A DNA stretch of 18,728 nt from Calditrichota bacterium (lineage in GTDB: Bacteria > Calditrichota > Calditrichia > RBG-13-44-9 > J075): NCBI GenBank assembly GCA_024275555.1, contig JAJRYW010000191.1, positions 1-18,728 on the forward strand. The letters are read 5' to 3'. Below are positions 7,324 to 14,726 of the stretch, piece after piece. Within the stretch, counting starts at the first letter, position 1; the number at the start of each line of letters is the position of its first letter. The position numbers and the translations under genes were made by a program. The notes below the pieces were generated by a model. That model did not search any database. It saw only the letters and a program-made list of their open reading frames with translations, and was not told the origin of the DNA.

Positions 7324-9567
7324 TCAAGCGGTTTTGCTGGCCGGTTCAAAGGTGACGAAATTGACCCGCATTCCGGTGCCGCCCATGATCGGGTCAATCT
7401 TCACCCTGGTCACCAGGCCGGCGTCATCGGCGCCGCGCAGATAAGAGCGTTTCATCCGTTTATCGGTATGACCGAAACCGTGCACCATATAGACGCAATC
7501 ATGCCGGATGCGTTCGGTTACCTTGGCCCGGATCTTATTGGAACGCGCCCCATCCTGATTGACCAGCACAACATATTCGCCATTTTTAATTCCGTGCAGT
7601 TTGGCCACTTTGGAATTGATCCAGACTTCGTTTTCAATCTTAATTTCGGTGAGCACCGGGTTATTGGTGGTGCGGCCAAAGGTGTGCATGGGCGCCCGGC
7701 CGTAGAGCAGCCGGTAAAAACCTTCCGGCGGCTCTTCGTGATGGGTGTAGCGCGGAATCGGGTCGAACCCGTATTCCGCCAGTGTTTCCGAATACAATTC
7801 AATTTTCCCGCTGGGGGTATTGAATTCCACCGGGGCGCCTTCTTCCAGGTAGAGCTGCTGTTTTTCGTCTTCCAGGTGGATCACCCCTTTTTCCTTCATC
7901 TCGGCCAGACTGGAGCCAATCGACTTGAGACGGTATTCCAGGTACTCTTCCATATTTTTCCAGGGGAAGTAACGCCCTAATCCCATTTTGTTGGCCAGTT
8001 CTTTTGCAATCCACCAGCCCGGCTTGGAATTGTATTTGGGTTCAAACGCCGGGGCGCGCAGAGCTACGGTTGGCGTCCGGCCGGGCGAAGTGCGCAGATC
8101 GTCGTAGCGCTCCAGGTAGGAACATTCCGGCAGCACCACGTCGGCATAGCCGGTAATTTCCGCCGGCATCAGGTCAATTGCCGCCAGGAACTCCAGGCTC
8201 TGGATTGCTTCAATGGTCTTTTGCGGCTGGGGAAGCGTATGGATCAAATTGGTTCCGTAAACAATCCACCCTTTAAAGGAGCAATCGCGTTCCGGGGTGG
8301 GAATGGTGGCCTCGCAAATACCGCTGGCCAATCCCAGGCTGGCCAGGGGATACTGCCCCGGAAAGGCTTGTCGCCAGTTTCGTTTATACTTGGGATATTT
8401 GGGGGTCGGATATTTGTCGATGTGGGCTTTATTGGGATAATAAAACCCGCCCCGGCGTCCCCAGCTTCCCAGCAGGGCGTTGATGATGGCCCCGGCCCTG
8501 ACCCGCTGGGTGTCGTCGCCGTACCAGGTCACGTGGCGCCCCGGATGAACAAGTGTGGCCGGTTTATGATGGGCCATTTCCCGGGCGGTTTTGCGGATAA
8601 CATCCGGTTTAATCGTAGTAATGGGATAGGCCCACTCCGGGGTGTATTCCTTGACGGCTTCTTTCAATTGCCGGAAGCCGACCGTGTATTTACGCACATA
8701 CTCGCGGTCGTATAATTCTTCTTCGATCAGCACATGAATCCAGGCCAGCAGCAGGGCCAGGTCTGTGCCGGGCCGTATGGGCAGCCAGTATTTGGATTTG
8801 CCGGCGGCAGTGGAATAACGGGGATCGACGGTAATCACCGTGGCGCCGTTGCCCACGGCATCGGCAAATTCCTGCACCTGGGTGTTGTGCATGTTTTCGC
8901 CAAGGTGGCTGCCAATCAATACGATGCAGCGGGCGTCGCGCAGATCGGTGCGCTCCGGCGAGGAAACCGCTTCGCCAAAGGTAAGCAGGTAGGCTTCCTC
9001 GCGCGGGCCCCGGCATTGCGCATAAGAAGGGGCGGCAATGTTATTCGAGCCATAAGCCCGCAGCAAATGTTTGAAATAGGAGCCGCCCGAGCCGTGTGTA
9101 AACAGGGCCACGCACTCGGGGCCGTGTTTCTCGGCAATCTCTTTTAGCTTGTCGGCCGTAAATTGAAGCGCCTCATCCCAGGTCGCTTCGCGAAAGGTTT
9201 GCTTTCCGCCCACGGTGGTGCGGATCAGGGGAGTCTTGAGCCGTTCATCGTCCAGGTAAGCGCCCAGGCCGCCGGTTCCGCGAGGGCAGAGCCGCCCGTT
9301 GGAATTGGGGTCGTTGGGATTACCGGTGATTTTCCAGGGTTTTCCGTCTTTAACATGAACCCAACCGGCGCATTTCCAGAAGCAGATTTCGCAAACGGTA
9401 GGGGTGAGCGTTGTCTGACCATCGCCCGGGCCGGCCAGCAGTTCCTGTAACCCTTGCGGATGACGACTGCTTGCCAATGAATTAAATAAACTGCCGGCTA
9501 CGGTCAGTCCACCAATTCCCAGGCCGCTGATCTTGATGAACTCTCTTCGTGAATAAGATTTGCCCAT
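7324..9567 (-). CDS. psrA: Tat-exported molybdopterin oxidoreductase, PsrA/PhsA-type catalytic subunit
   Basis: This 747-residue protein starts with a twin-arginine signal (SRREFIK at 6-12, then a hydrophobic stretch), so it acts in the periplasm. Cys59, Cys62, Cys66 and Cys94 (CEICFWKC ... RLCPRG) bind a [4Fe-4S] cluster. Cys185 in SYAQCRGPREEAYLLTFG occupies the position of the molybdenum ligand, which is a cysteine in polysulfide and thiosulfate reductases. Molybdopterin-binding signatures (VLIGSHLGEN, TVDPRYS, and the C-terminal NNPVLTEIKIENEVWINS) follow in the expected order, and the length is that of PsrA/PhsA (about 750-765). Likely substrates are polysulfide, thiosulfate or tetrathionate, with electrons exchanged through PsrB and PsrC; the exact substrate is not certain. 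It is 15 nt downstream of the MerR-type gene, with GAGG before the ATG. Confidence 0.9.
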   Translation of the reverse strand: MGKSYSRREFIKISGLGIGGLTVAGSLFNSLASSRHPQGLQELLAGPGDGQTTLTPTVCEICFWKCAGWVHVKDGKPWKITGNPNDPNSNGRLCPRGTGGLGAYLDDERLKTPLIRTTVGGKQTFREATWDEALQFTADKLKEIAEKHGPECVALFTHGSGGSYFKHLLRAYGSNNIAAPSYAQCRGPREEAYLLTFGEAVSSPERTDLRDARCIVLIGSHLGENMHNTQVQEFADAVGNGATVITVDPRYSTAAGKSKYWLPIRPGTDLALLLAWIHVLIEEELYDREYVRKYTVGFRQLKEAVKEYTPEWAYPITTIKPDVIRKTAREMAHHKPATLVHPGRHVTWYGDDTQRVRAGAIINALLGSWGRRGGFYYPNKAHIDKYPTPKYPKYKRNWRQAFPGQYPLASLGLASGICEATIPTPERDCSFKGWIVYGTNLIHTLPQPQKTIEAIQSLEFLAAIDLMPAEITGYADVVLPECSYLERYDDLRTSPGRTPTVALRAPAFEPKYNSKPGWWIAKELANKMGLGRYFPWKNMEEYLEYRLKSIGSSLAEMKEKGVIHLEDEKQQLYLEEGAPVEFNTPSGKIELYSETLAEYGFDPIPRYTHHEEPPEGFYRLLYGRAPMHTFGRTTNNPVLTEIKIENEVWINSKVAKLHGIKNGEYVVLVNQDGARSNKIRAKVTERIRHDCVYMVHGFGHTDKRMKRSYLRGADDAGLVTRVKIDPIMGGTGMRVNFVTFEPASKTA

Positions 9568-9582
9568 GGTGAACCTCTTTAC

Positions 9583-10029
9583 TTAATGATAGAGTTGTGT
9601 GTACAACAGTTTTTTCAGATTTTCGCATCGCAACGCCGTTTTATAGACGTCACACTCCCGGCAGTTTTTGTCCCGGCATACCGGGGGAAGCTCATCCTTC
9701 ATCATCCAGCAAGGTTTGGAGGGGTGTAAAAATGCCGGGCAGCGACTCCGGTCATGTTCATAAGAACAGGGCAGTATCTCCCAGCAGGGGATCAACGCCA
9801 GCAGCCGCCGGATGCCTTCGATGTTCAATCCCTTTTCTTTGATAAACTTGCGAATACAGCCGATCCAATGAATATCGGCGTCGGTGAAAACACGTTGTCC
9901 CGACTCTGTTTTCTCGATTAACAACAATCCTTCCCGCTCATACATGCGAATCGTTTCCACCGCTACGTTTAGTCTCCGGGCAACTTCACCAATTTTGTAA
10001 TGAATCGGGGAATATGCAGACCGGCTCAT
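9583..10029 (-). CDS. MerR-family regulator with cysteine-rich C-terminal domain
   Basis: I take the ATG at 10027-10029 (148 residues), 8 nt after GGAGG; a GTG directly upstream is an alternative. Residues 9-75 form a MerR winged helix with KIGEVARRLNVAVETIRMYE and the following RxFTDADIHWI segment, then the start of the usual dimerisation helix. After that come eight cysteines (82, 88, 97, 107, 118, 123, 126, 135), including PCWE, CPAF, PCWM and CRECDVY, plus Cys58 in the MerR domain. Such a pattern suggests an Fe-S cluster, zinc or a thiol/persulfide sensor; this is inference. It is the first gene of the sulfur operon, ending 15 nt before psrA, and probably controls it. MerR regulators usually act on promoters with long spacers and a dyad; candidate dyads lie upstream of the gene. 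Confidence 0.85.
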   Translation of the reverse strand: MSRSAYSPIHYKIGEVARRLNVAVETIRMYEREGLLLIEKTESGQRVFTDADIHWIGCIRKFIKEKGLNIEGIRRLLALIPCWEILPCSYEHDRSRCPAFLHPSKPCWMMKDELPPVCRDKNCRECDVYKTALRCENLKKLLYTQLYH

Positions 10030-10063
10030 CACTGGCCCCTCCCCTTTTCGGCAACGGCAAATA

Positions 10064-10081
10064 CTGTATTTTTTAATACAG
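10064..10081. promoter_or_regulatory. Dyad near merR start, possible operator
   Basis: CTGTATT (10064-10070) and AATACAG (10075-10081) are perfect inverted arms around TTTT, 35 nt upstream of the MerR-type start. The spacing and symmetry suit an operator for autoregulation, but no promoter hexamers can be assigned with confidence around it. Confidence 0.4.
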
Positions 10082-10184
10082 GCGAGATGAACAATTTCTG
10101 AGATGCTCCGGACATTTCCACTACCCCTCTCTACTTAACTCAATCGCAATATAGTAATACATGCTTGTGAAAACCCTAACATAC

Positions 10185-10274
10185 GTCAGCAAAAAGGGTG
10201 ATTTTTATCAGCAATTTTTGCTGATAAAAGACCACATAAAAAACTGATAAACATCAGCTTTTAAAGTGGTCTTT
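10185..10274. promoter_or_regulatory. Cluster of ATCAGC/GCTGAT inverted repeats upstream of the sulfur operon
   Basis: TTTTATCAGCAA (10203-10214) and TTGCTGATAAAA (10218-10229) form a perfect 12-bp dyad. CTGAT (10244-10248) and ATCAG (10253-10257) form a second dyad, and GTCAGC (10185-10190) adds a half-site. AAAGACCAC (10227-10235) and GTGGTCTTT (10266-10274) are a 9-bp inverted repeat around the second dyad. Five related half-sites in about 75 bp suggest cooperative regulator binding. The AT-rich outer hairpin could also end transcripts arriving from the cNMP-fold genes. Confidence 0.5.
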
Positions 10275-10289
10275 GTCGAGAACATTATC

Positions 10290-10402
10290 GGAATCGGTTG
10301 GGAGGTAAAGGGTGGGAGTTGATCGGCCCGGCCGGTTTAGAGCCGCCTGACCGGCCAGCACAAGAGAACCTCCCGGGACAGAAATCCACGAGAGGTTCTT
10401 TT
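10290..10402 (+). ncRNA. Possible divergent small RNA or attenuator-like element ending in a terminator
   Basis: AAGAGAACCTC (10362-10372) pairs with GAGGTTCTTTT (10392-10402) as an 11-bp stem with one G-U pair and a short T-run, an intrinsic-terminator shape on the plus strand. Upstream, GGCCGGT (10330-10336) and ACCGGCC (10350-10356) form a hairpin. GGGAGGT (10300-10306) can pair with ACCTCCC (10368-10374), competing with the terminator stem. No plus-strand gene follows, so a short RNA transcribed away from the merR operon is one reading. The start is a guess. Confidence 0.3.
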
Positions 10403-10431
10403 GAAAATCGGGGTTACCGGGAACGTTGCTT

Positions 10432-10541
10432 GTTTCCGCTTCGCCCTTTTCAGGGTCTTACCCGACTATGCCGGGTTTGCCGGGAGGCCGATTACGCTGC
10501 CGAAGACGCCCCGGCCGGCCGGAGCCGAAGTATGCGGAAAC
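10432..10541 (-). ncRNA. Structured multi-branch RNA element or palindromic repeat after the cNMP-fold gene
   Basis: GTTTCCG (10432-10438) pairs with CGGAAAC (10535-10541), and CTTCG (10439-10443) with CGAAG (10526-10530), closing a multi-branch loop. Inside are CCCT-GAAA-AGGG (minus-strand reading of 10444-10455), TCTT/AAGA (10456-10459 with 10503-10506) enclosing ACCCG/CGGGT (10460-10464, 10472-10476), and GCCCCGG/CCGGAGC (10508-10514, 10519-10525). The GAAA tetraloop and a G-U pair both favour the minus strand as RNA. It starts 2 nt after the stop of the gene at 10544. I cannot match it to a named RNA class; a REP-like repeat is the alternative. Confidence 0.45.
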
Positions 10542-10543
10542 GC

Positions 10544-11044
10544 TCAGATGAGTTTTTGCCAGTCGGGGCGGGATTTATCGGGTTCCCAGTAGATATCGTA
10601 GACTTCCATCAGCTTTACCCGGGTAGCCTGGAGGCGGTTTTCCATCACCAGGGCAATACGTTTCATCACCTGGAATCCGAATTCGTGATCATCTTCGATA
10701 AGCCCGCGTATTGCCTTGCCGTTAAGCGCCAGCACCCGGGTTTCTTCCTTCGCTTTGGCGTCAAAATGCCAGCGGTGGGGCGGGTAGAGCCAGGACCATC
10801 CCAGCACATCCCCGGCGCCAATCGGCTGAACGGTCACCGGCCCGCGATTCGGTGCATAGACCTCCAGCGAGACCATCCCGGAAAGAACCAGGTAAAACAT
10901 GTTCGCTTCCTGGCCGTCTCTAAAAATGTATTGACCGGGATTGAAGCGCATTTCCGAGGTATGCTGGACCAGCTTCTCTACATGCTCTGCGGTAAATTCT
11001 TTAAAAAAGGGATGGTTCTGCAAAATTGTTTTTACGGCGTCCAT
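10544..11044 (-). CDS. cNMP-fold (Crp-like N-domain) protein without DNA-binding domain, copy 1
   Basis: This 166-residue protein is a single cyclic-nucleotide-binding-type beta-roll. HPFFKEFTAEHVEKL at the start, then GQYIFRDGQEANMFYLVLSGMV (37-58) follow the usual order. Where cAMP-binding proteins have the phosphate-binding cassette (GExALL...RxA), it has GDVLGWSWLYPPHRWHFDAKA (78-98), which lacks the arginine-containing cassette. There is no helix-turn-helix after the roll, only a C-terminal helix. Canonical cNMP binding is therefore doubtful, and direct transcription regulation unlikely. A role as a sensory or regulatory subunit is inference. It is 17 nt downstream of a close paralogue and has AAAGGAGATGC before the ATG. 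Confidence 0.8.
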   Translation of the reverse strand: MDAVKTILQNHPFFKEFTAEHVEKLVQHTSEMRFNPGQYIFRDGQEANMFYLVLSGMVSLEVYAPNRGPVTVQPIGAGDVLGWSWLYPPHRWHFDAKAKEETRVLALNGKAIRGLIEDDHEFGFQVMKRIALVMENRLQATRVKLMEVYDIYWEPDKSRPDWQKLI

Positions 11045-11061
11045 TGCATCTCCTTTACTGT

Positions 11062-11541
11062 CTAAGTGTTCTGTCCCACTAAATAATGTATCCTATATAA
11101 ATCCAGATATTGTAAACGAGTTGAATGGAGCCGGCCGGCTACAACGGCAGTAAAACGATAAATAATTTCATACCCTAACTGATAGTCTTCTTTGAACAGT
11201 TCCCGCAATTTAAGAGCATCCAGGGCCATTGCTTTGACCGCCGTTTTAGCCTGCACATCAAACTCCCATTTGTGGGGCGGGACCAGCCAGGACCAGCCGA
11301 CCACCTCTCCCCCTTTTAATTTCTGAATGACGACCGGGCTGTGCTCTGCCGAGTAGACCTCCACGACCGCTTCGCCTTCCAGAAGCAGATAAAAAATATC
11401 CGCAGCCTCTCCGGCGCGAATTAAGAATTCCCCGGCGGCAAACCGGGCGGGCGCCGCAATCCCGGCCAGTTTTTCAATCAGAGCCGGATCGAGACCTTCT
11501 AAAAACGGATGTTGACGCAACGCTTCGGTGTTGGTGTTCAT
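11062..11541 (-). CDS. cNMP-fold (Crp-like N-domain) protein without DNA-binding domain, copy 2
   Basis: I choose the ATG at 11539-11541 (159 residues): GGGAG lies 6 nt upstream and the N-terminus then aligns with the paralogue; an in-frame ATG 63 nt upstream adds residues that look non-homologous. The fold is as in the downstream gene: LRQHPFLEGLDPALIEKL, GEFLIRAGEAADIFYLLLEG (37-56), and the same GWSWLVPPHKWEFDVQAK segment at residues 82-99 in place of the phosphate-binding cassette. No helix-turn-helix is present. The two genes form a tandem duplication with identical motif positions, so they may form a heteromer. They precede the sulfur operon on the same strand but are separated from it by about 510 nt. 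Their N-termini differ enough to suggest an old duplication. Confidence 0.8.
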   Translation of the reverse strand: MNTNTEALRQHPFLEGLDPALIEKLAGIAAPARFAAGEFLIRAGEAADIFYLLLEGEAVVEVYSAEHSPVVIQKLKGGEVVGWSWLVPPHKWEFDVQAKTAVKAMALDALKLRELFKEDYQLGYEIIYRFTAVVAGRLHSTRLQYLDLYRIHYLVGQNT

Positions 11542-11604
11542 CTCATTCTCCCATCTGATGATATTTTTTACCGGAAACCAAATCTTCATCCCTTGCTGAA
11601 CCAC

Positions 11605-11990
11605 ATCAACTTAAGCAGCCAACTATGGGATTTCAATAAATGTTATATTTTGGGGAGGACGCCGGCGCAGTTCTCAAAAAATCTTATTGGATTTCCGGGC
11701 TGCCGCCAAACGGTTCCGTTGGAAAAGCAACGCTGTTATTGAAAAAACAGCGCCGCTACCGCAGGACAACCGGGTGGATTCGCCGCCCGGCATACCAGAC
11801 TTGATTTCCACAGCGAAATTCGCTATCTTGATGCGATGGCTGGGTTATGGGGTAACGGGGCCTTCCTAATCGAAACTATTTTTTCATCCATATATATCAT
11901 CCCACCGGGCAGTTCGCGGCGTGCGCTTACGGCATCCCCAGTTTTCATTATTTAAACCAAACAGTATTTTGTCAGACTATTGAGAATATC
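11605..11990. other. Divergent intergenic region between cNMP-fold genes and kinase gene
   Basis: This stretch separates divergently transcribed genes, so promoters for both should lie here. I see short inverted repeats: CGCTGTT/AACAGCG (11731-11737, 11746-11752), CCGGGTGG/CCGCCCGG with one wobble (11770-11777, 11783-11790), and AGCGAA/TTCGCT (11812-11824). A weak minus-strand promoter candidate is TTGAAA with TAAGTT 17 nt further on (near 11610-11640). Two short plus-strand open frames here have no ribosome site or recognisable content. Confidence 0.5.
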
Positions 11991-14564
11991 ATGGGCATGT
12001 TGGGCCAAACCATAGCGCATTATCGAATCATCGAAAAAATTGCCGAAGGCGGTATGGGCGTGGTCTACCTGGCGGAAGATCAGCGTCTGCATCGTAAAAC
12101 CGCTCTTAAGTTTTTAGTTCCGGAGTTTTTGCAGGACGACCGGGCCCGGCAGCGCTTTGAGACCGAGGCCCGAACCATCGCCCAGTTGAACCATCCCAAC
12201 ATCGTCACCCTTTATGATCTCCAGGAAAACAACGGCGATTATTTTCTGGCTATGGAATATGTTCCCGGCCCTACTTTGCGGGAACTATTAAATGATTGGC
12301 AGGACAATCCGGAACAGGTGCAGTCGGAATGGACCCGGGAGCGGATAACCGGTATTGCGATGCAAATCTGCGAAGGATTGCAGGAAGCCCATCAGCATGG
12401 CATTATTCACCGTGATCTGAAGCCGGAGAATATCATCATCACCCCGGCAGGGAAGCTGAAGATTCTCGACCTGGGGCTGGCGAAACTAAACAGTGATACG
12501 GTTGATGAACAACCCGGCAGCGGGTCGCTGTACTACATGGCGCCGGAACAACTGCTGGAGCAGGAAGCGACGCCGCAGACGGATATCTGGGCGCTGGGAG
12601 TGATTTTATACGAGCTGATTTCCGGTCAGCGGCCTTTTGATGGGCTTCACACCCCGGGGATTATCTATGCGATTTCCAACGAGGCCCCGCCGCCCCTGGA
12701 ATCCCGCGTTGGCGACATCCCTGGTGGGTTGAACACGCTAATCCGGCATTGCTTGGAAAAACGCAGCAGCGACCGTCCGGCGAACATCGAACAGGTGAAA
12801 GAGGCGCTGCTTAGCCTTTCCAGCCCTGCCGGCTCTGCGGAAATACGCACTCCGGATTTACAACAGCCGTTAAAAAAGCACAGGCTCAAGATTGCCATTA
12901 CGGTAACGGCGCTGCTCCTGGGGATAATGATCTGGAAGGCGATCGTTTATAATTCCATTCCGGAAGAAAAGCGGATTGCCGTGCTGCCTTTTGTGGATGT
13001 AGACCAGACTGAAGAGAACCGGGTGTTTGGCAACGGCCTGGGTGAATATATCTCCAGCGAGCTGACCCGTTGGGAGAATCCCGAGGGATCGCTCTGGGTG
13101 GTGCCGTTCTCGGAAGTTCGCCGGTTAAAAATCTCCAGCGCCGGAGAGGCCCGGGAGCACCTGGGCGTTAATTTAGCCATTGGGGGCAGCGTGCAGCGCT
13201 CGGCCAATCAGACCATCCTGACGCTAAACCTGATCGATGTCCAGCAAATGCGGCAACTCCGTTCTACGGTGATTAAAGATCCTTCCGGCAATCTGGCGGC
13301 CTTGCAAAGCAGTATTTTTCAACGTATCGCAGAAATGCTCTCGGTGGAACTGCAACCGCGGCAGGCTGTTCGTGTGGAACAATACACCTCCATTGCCCCG
13401 GGCGCGTACGAGTTCTACCTGCTGGGCAGAGGATACCTGATGGATTACAACCGGGCCGAGAACCTCGATCAGGCGGTTCGCCTGTTCCGCCAGGCCATCG
13501 ACAAGGATCATAACTACGCCGCCGCCTTTGCCGGATTGGGAGAGGCCTACTGGCGCAAATACCAGTTCAGCAAGGACACCTCCTGGGTCGATTTGGCGGT
13601 GCAAAACAGTCAGCGCGCCATTGCTCTCAATAGCCAAATGGTTCCGGGATTGATTACCCTGGGGATGATCTACCGGGGCACGGGACGCTACCGGGAGGCG
13701 GTGCAGACCTTCCAAAAAGCCCTGACAATTGATCCCCAAAACTCCCAGGCCTACCAGGAACTGGCCGGCGCCTACAGCAACCTGGGCCAGCCGGAGCAGG
13801 TTGAGCAAACCTACCATAAGGCCATCCGCCTGAAGCCATACTATTGGGCCAATTATTACGACCTGGGACGCTTCTACTATAGCCGGGGCGATTATTCCAA
13901 AGCAGAAGAACAATTCTTAACGGTGATCAGCCTGACGCCTAAGAACTATAAAGTTTATCGAAATTTAGGGGGCATCTATTCGCTCCGGGAACGCTATGGG
14001 GAAGCGCAAAAAATGCTGGAGAAATCGATTGGCATTAAACCGAATTATGGGGCGTATTCCAATTTAGGCGCCCTGTTTTTTATCCGGGAAGAATATCGCA
14101 AGGCGGCGCGTATGTTCGAAAAAGCGCTGGAACAGAATGACCGCTATTACCGCATTTGGGGCAACCTGGGCGTCTGTTATAAAATGCTTTCCGGGGGGAG
14201 TTTGCGGGCGGAGAAGGCTTTCCGAAAAGCCATCGAACTTGCCGAAGCGGGGCTCCGGGTGAACCCGAAGGACACCAAGGCGCTCATCGGCCTGGCCAAT
14301 TACCACGCCAACCTGCAGGAATTTCAACCGGCTGAACAGTACCTGAAACAAGCGCTAAATTCAGCGCCGGACGACTTGCAACTGCAATTCCGGAGCGCCG
14401 AAATTTATATGCTGATGAACAAGCCGGAAATTGCCCTGTCGTATTTGGAGAAAGTACTGGCGCGGGGCTATTCGCAAAAACTGGTGCGGCAGTCGGATGT
14501 ATTCCGAAAGTTATTGAACGATCCGCGTTTTGAAAACCTGCTTGCCAAGAAGGCGAACAACTAA
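11991..14564 (+). CDS. Membrane Ser/Thr protein kinase with C-terminal TPR repeats
   Basis: This 857-residue protein starts with a PknB-type kinase domain (about 10-275): glycine loop IAEGGMGVVYLAED, Lys40 in TALKFL, catalytic loop HRDLKPEN (140-147, Asp142), a DLG in place of DFG (160-162), and MAPEQ (183-187). These core residues suggest an active kinase. A membrane helix lies at about 299-319. Next comes a domain with RIAVLPFVDVDQTEENRVFG and GEYISSELTRW (about 328-430) that resembles the FlgO/adenylate-cyclase-associated region often found between kinase and TPRs. From about 470 to the C-terminus there are roughly ten TPR-like repeats (for example LGMIYRGTGRYREAVQTFQK). An extracytoplasmic TPR scaffold sensing an unknown signal is the likely architecture. 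No strong Shine-Dalgarno is seen; an ATG 6 nt further on is possible. Confidence 0.9.
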   Translation: MGMLGQTIAHYRIIEKIAEGGMGVVYLAEDQRLHRKTALKFLVPEFLQDDRARQRFETEARTIAQLNHPNIVTLYDLQENNGDYFLAMEYVPGPTLRELLNDWQDNPEQVQSEWTRERITGIAMQICEGLQEAHQHGIIHRDLKPENIIITPAGKLKILDLGLAKLNSDTVDEQPGSGSLYYMAPEQLLEQEATPQTDIWALGVILYELISGQRPFDGLHTPGIIYAISNEAPPPLESRVGDIPGGLNTLIRHCLEKRSSDRPANIEQVKEALLSLSSPAGSAEIRTPDLQQPLKKHRLKIAITVTALLLGIMIWKAIVYNSIPEEKRIAVLPFVDVDQTEENRVFGNGLGEYISSELTRWENPEGSLWVVPFSEVRRLKISSAGEAREHLGVNLAIGGSVQRSANQTILTLNLIDVQQMRQLRSTVIKDPSGNLAALQSSIFQRIAEMLSVELQPRQAVRVEQYTSIAPGAYEFYLLGRGYLMDYNRAENLDQAVRLFRQAIDKDHNYAAAFAGLGEAYWRKYQFSKDTSWVDLAVQNSQRAIALNSQMVPGLITLGMIYRGTGRYREAVQTFQKALTIDPQNSQAYQELAGAYSNLGQPEQVEQTYHKAIRLKPYYWANYYDLGRFYYSRGDYSKAEEQFLTVISLTPKNYKVYRNLGGIYSLRERYGEAQKMLEKSIGIKPNYGAYSNLGALFFIREEYRKAARMFEKALEQNDRYYRIWGNLGVCYKMLSGGSLRAEKAFRKAIELAEAGLRVNPKDTKALIGLANYHANLQEFQPAEQYLKQALNSAPDDLQLQFRSAEIYMLMNKPEIALSYLEKVLARGYSQKLVRQSDVFRKLLNDPRFENLLAKKANN

Positions 14565-14572
14565 TTGCCGAT

Positions 14573-14634
14573 GCATCTTTAAGATGCGAATCGAACTGTT
14601 CTGCATGGATCATTACAGCCCTTCGCGCAGAACA
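14573..14634 (+). repeat. Two inverted repeats after the kinase gene
   Basis: GCATCTT/AAGATGC (14573-14579, 14581-14587) is a near-continuous palindrome 8 nt after the kinase stop. TGTTCTGC/GCAGAACA (14597-14604, 14627-14634) follows. Neither has a T-run, so they are weak terminators at best and may structure the leader of the next gene. Confidence 0.35.
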
Positions 14635-14726
14635 TCCATAAGCTTATAAAAGTCATTGGGAACGTCGTTATTGCGGCGGTAACAGGGAAAACAAGTTTTT
14701 TATTCATCCATAACGGAGGCCTAATT

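Noticed and set aside
10432..10541. Cyclic-di-GMP or molybdenum-cofactor riboswitch
   Set aside because: Short matches such as GGCAAACC and GCCTCCCGG are present, but the rest of either consensus is absent.
10298..11065. Long plus-strand open frame of 255 codons
   Set aside because: It is antisense to the first cNMP-fold gene and begins with TTG inside a structured non-coding region.
11509..11869. Two plus-strand open frames in the divergent promoter region
   Set aside because: No ribosome binding site and no protein-like features; the first overlaps the start of the cNMP-fold gene.
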